Source: JANQEU01 sp965228045 (lineage in GTDB: Bacteria > Bacteroidota > Bacteroidia > Cytophagales > Cyclobacteriaceae). From it: 64,000 nt of DNA. A program made the position numbers and the translations under genes. The notes under the pieces were generated by a model, which was not told the origin of the DNA, did no database searches, and was given only the letters and a program-made list of their open reading frames with translations. This document shows positions 61,743 through 64,000 of the stretch, in pieces. Location of the stretch: positions 2,604,001 through 2,668,000 of the forward strand of contig OZ245789.1 in assembly GCA_965228045.1 (NCBI GenBank). The letters are read 5' to 3'. Each line of letters starts with the position of its first letter. Position 1 is the first letter of the stretch.

Positions 61743-63663
61743 CAGATTGATAGGGAAGGGGTAGCAATAAGGTAAACTGGTTCTTCTTTTGTCCGGTTAC
61801 GGTGAATGTACCCTGCAGAGATGATGTGAGCGAACGAATGAGCTGAATACCATAGGACCCCTCATTCGTGATTTCCGGCATGCCCACACCAGTGTCGGTG
61901 GCCGCTACTTTGAGGTTATTATCCTCTTTGGCCACCGTCAGATTGATCTGTTTTAATCCCTCAAAGCCGGGAGGGAAGGCATGCTTGTAGGCGTTCGTCA
62001 AGAGCTCATTGGTCAGCAACCCAACTTTCACGGCTAGTTCCGAGGGGATCCTGATGTGGTCGATCTCAGTCGAAAAGTTTACTTCATCCCGATTGAGGGT
62101 CTGATCAATCGCCATGGCCAGGTTTTCGATGTACTCATCGGTGTACACATGGGTGACATTATCGGTTTTATACAGGTTTTCATGCACCAGGCTCATGGCC
62201 ATGACACGTGTTCGCATGTTGGTCAGGGCGCTTTTGGCCCCATCATCTTTGATGAACCTTGATTGTATGTTGAGCAGGCTTGAGATGATCTGCAGGTTAT
62301 TTTTCACCCGATGGTGGATCTCTTTGATCAGCGATTCGCGCTCGGTCAGTGATTGGCTGATGATGCCATTTTTTTCTTCCAGTTTTTGATTGGTTCTTAC
62401 TTTCAGTCGATAGGACCAGTAAATGATGAGCAACAAGGCAAGCAACAGAACCATGCCAATGATCAGTAAAACCTGTTGTGATTTCTCCTGTTCAATGGCG
62501 GCATTCAGGGCAAAGCGTTCTTTTTCATTGGCAAAAGCCAGAGAGTCCTTTTCCTGCTGAAAGGCAAAAGTCAGTTCGGAGGCCGTCAGCTTCTTATTGA
62601 TCTCTTCATTAAACAAGCTGTCGGCCAGGGTATGGAAGCGTTCATGGTATTGCAAGGACAGGTTGTATTGACCGGTTGACTTGTAAAGTTCATACAGGTC
62701 AAAACTTACTTCCTTCACATTGGATGGAAGCTGATGCTCCTCGGCAATGCGCAGCGCTTCATGTAACTGCTGCTCTGCCAGACGGATATTCCCATTTTTG
62801 AAGGCCATCTGACCCAATGTGTGAAGGCTGGAGGCCAAAATCACGGGATCGTCCTGAGCTTGCCCCAGCTCATAGGCTAGTTGTGCATATTTGAAAGCAG
62901 AGTCGGGGACATTCATCTGTTGATAGGCATCTGCCAGTCCTACGGCGTTGTAGGCATTTTGGATGGGTATCTCATGCGTCTTTACCAGCTCGAAAGCACG
63001 GGAATAATAGTCGATCGCGGCTTCATAGGCCTTTTGCTCGATGGATGCCAATCCCTTATTGCCCAGAGCCCTGGCTATTCCCGGTACATTGCCTACGCTG
63101 TCATCGGCGATCAGTGCCAGGTCATAGTATACCATCGCTTCGTTATATTGTCTGAGTTCATACTTGATGTTACCGATGTTGTTGTAGGTATTGCCCAGGC
63201 CCTTATACTGCTGGTTGGCCAATTTGAGTTGCAGCGATTTCTGATAGACGTCCAGCGCCCTGGGATAATTGCCATTCACCACATACAGCACACCCAGGTT
63301 GTTAAAAACCCTGGCTAACCCGATGCTATCCCGGGCGGCCTCCATCGCGATCTGGGCAGCATCATAATAGCGCAGTGCCGTATCAAATTGGTTGGCCACA
63401 TGAGCGGCCAGTGCCATGTCGTAGTAAGGTTGACCCACAAGGGATGGGGCATAGCTTTGCGCAAAATCGAGTCCTTTTTTGGCGTAAGCAATAGAAGAAT
63501 CAAAGTTGGTAAATGCGTAGTAATCAGCGATTTGATGGTAGATGTTTAAAGTCTGTTCGGGGGTGATATTTTCAGAAAGTTGGGGTCTGAGACTGTCTAT
63601 GTTTTGCGCCAAGCCAATGAAAGGCAGCAGAAAAATAACGGCATGCAAGGTCCTGGCACTCAT
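61732..63663 (-). CDS. TPR-containing sensor histidine kinase (HisKA_2 type)
   Basis: 643 residues. Signal peptide (1-20, ending LAQ), then about eight TPR repeats (~35-365, for example LARVFNNLGVLYVVNGNYPRALDVYQKSL and GLGNTYNNIGNIKYELRQYNEAMVYYDLAL), one transmembrane helix (~398-418), a short coiled coil, HisKA_2 with EIHHRVKNNLQIISSLLNIQ (phospho-His), and HATPase (VGLLTNELLTNAYKHAF, ATDTGVGMPE, GSYGIQLIRSLTSSLQG). Periplasmic TPRs may bind a peptide or protein signal. Coupled to the LytTR regulator. Confidence 0.9.
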   Translation of the reverse strand: MSARTLHAVIFLLPFIGLAQNIDSLRPQLSENITPEQTLNIYHQIADYYAFTNFDSSIAYAKKGLDFAQSYAPSLVGQPYYDMALAAHVANQFDTALRYYDAAQIAMEAARDSIGLARVFNNLGVLYVVNGNYPRALDVYQKSLQLKLANQQYKGLGNTYNNIGNIKYELRQYNEAMVYYDLALIADDSVGNVPGIARALGNKGLASIEQKAYEAAIDYYSRAFELVKTHEIPIQNAYNAVGLADAYQQMNVPDSAFKYAQLAYELGQAQDDPVILASSLHTLGQMAFKNGNIRLAEQQLHEALRIAEEHQLPSNVKEVSFDLYELYKSTGQYNLSLQYHERFHTLADSLFNEEINKKLTASELTFAFQQEKDSLAFANEKERFALNAAIEQEKSQQVLLIIGMVLLLALLLIIYWSYRLKVRTNQKLEEKNGIISQSLTERESLIKEIHHRVKNNLQIISSLLNIQSRFIKDDGAKSALTNMRTRVMAMSLVHENLYKTDNVTHVYTDEYIENLAMAIDQTLNRDEVNFSTEIDHIRIPSELAVKVGLLTNELLTNAYKHAFPPGFEGLKQINLTVAKEDNNLKVAATDTGVGMPEITNEGSYGIQLIRSLTSSLQGTFTVTGQKKNQFTLLLPLPYQSDVA

Positions 63664-64000
63664 GTATCTATAAAAATCAAGCGTTATTTCGAATAGTACA
63701 AGTTTTTTGGTGGGAAGCTCATGCTAAATTGATCCGGAATTTTCAATCTCCGTAACAAACACTTACCTTTGTATTGCCCAATAAGTTTTTGGGACCAATA
63801 ATTTAGTGAGTGCACTCCCTCAGAGTGAAGTTAGTATTTCCCCAAAAGAATTCTTACCAGCGTTTACGGAAGTCAGGTTTAGAAACCGGCTCAAACCGTG
63901 ACATTTCCTTTCTTATTGAAATAATAAGTATATAATAGCGTCCCAATTAAAAGATTATCCTCCCCAAAGTCAGTAGCATCTGATGTAGAAAAGTCTCTCT
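63664..64000. other. Intergenic end of window, no gene seen
   Basis: 337 bp. A possible plus-strand -7 box TACCTTTG is at 63764-63771 without a good -33 box, and CACTC-N5-GAGTG at 63813-63827 resembles a remnant of the palindromic repeat end. The strand divergent from the kinase could lead to a gene beyond the window. Confidence 0.4.

Overview
The window looks like a chromosomal segment of a marine or soil Bacteroidota, probably order Cytophagales. This rests on several family-level signals: DUF3667, FISUMP, PD40, YHYH and CarboxypepD_reg domains, many secreted proteins whose signal peptides end in Ala-Gln, PadR-linked FtsX-type permeases without an adjacent ATPase, LytTR regulators, and promoters of the TTTG-N19-TANNTTTG type. 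No rRNA, tRNA or CRISPR was seen. Species assignment is not possible from sequence reading alone.

Layout. 1-4.5 kb: end of an MgtE magnesium transporter, a secreted Xaa-Pro aminopeptidase and a secreted M1 peptidase. 4.7-9.3 kb: a SPOR-domain protein, a LytTR membrane regulator, a PDZ-hydrolase and a DUF3667 protein, with two blocks of one interspersed repeat family on both sides of the LytTR/hydrolase pair. 9.4-17 kb: APC permease coupled to an aldo/keto reductase-RidA fusion, a VOC protein, a CarboxypepD_reg-M1 peptidase and an M19 dipeptidase lipoprotein. 17-20.6 kb: DUF3179, YHYH, MORN-like and SCO1/SenC proteins. 20.7-25.3 kb: two toxin-antitoxin pairs (RHH/YafQ-like and YefM/YoeB-like) around a large BNR/sortilin-like protein. 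25.5-31.9 kb: FtsX-type permease with its PadR regulator, a 33-residue membrane peptide, a FISUMP protein, and a TetR-SRPBCC pair next to a DUF2867 protein. 32.1-47.7 kb: a 1037-residue lipase-amidohydrolase fusion, LytTR regulators, a barrel/astacin-like pair, a serine hydrolase, a bile-acid-type symporter, a LytS/LytR-type two-component system and esterase/PD40 proteins. 48.8-50.2 kb: a dense array of palindromic repeats with a GIY-YIG nuclease gene in the middle. 50.3-53.1 kb: small genes including two XRE regulators. 53.2-59.8 kb: an AT-rich island with an SRA-like/HNH nuclease and a six-gene operon. 60-63.7 kb: a secreted protein and a TPR histidine kinase with a LytTR response regulator.

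The part most likely to be an undescribed system is 54226-59791. Six genes in one direction, overlapping or nearly abutting, encode a STAS-like/GHKL ATPase, a second STAS-like protein, a zinc-metallopeptidase fused to a dCTP deaminase, a membrane protein, a small helical protein and a beta-class DNA methyltransferase. An SRA-like/HNH nuclease lies just upstream. The composition (visibly AT-rich against its surroundings), the nucleotide-depleting enzyme type and the regulatory ATPase fit an anti-phage defence module, but that function is inference. Other items worth attention are the 280-bp tandem amplification of palindromes around the GIY-YIG gene, several unusual domain fusions, and clear operator-like palindromes upstream of the TetR, PadR, XRE and toxin-antitoxin genes.
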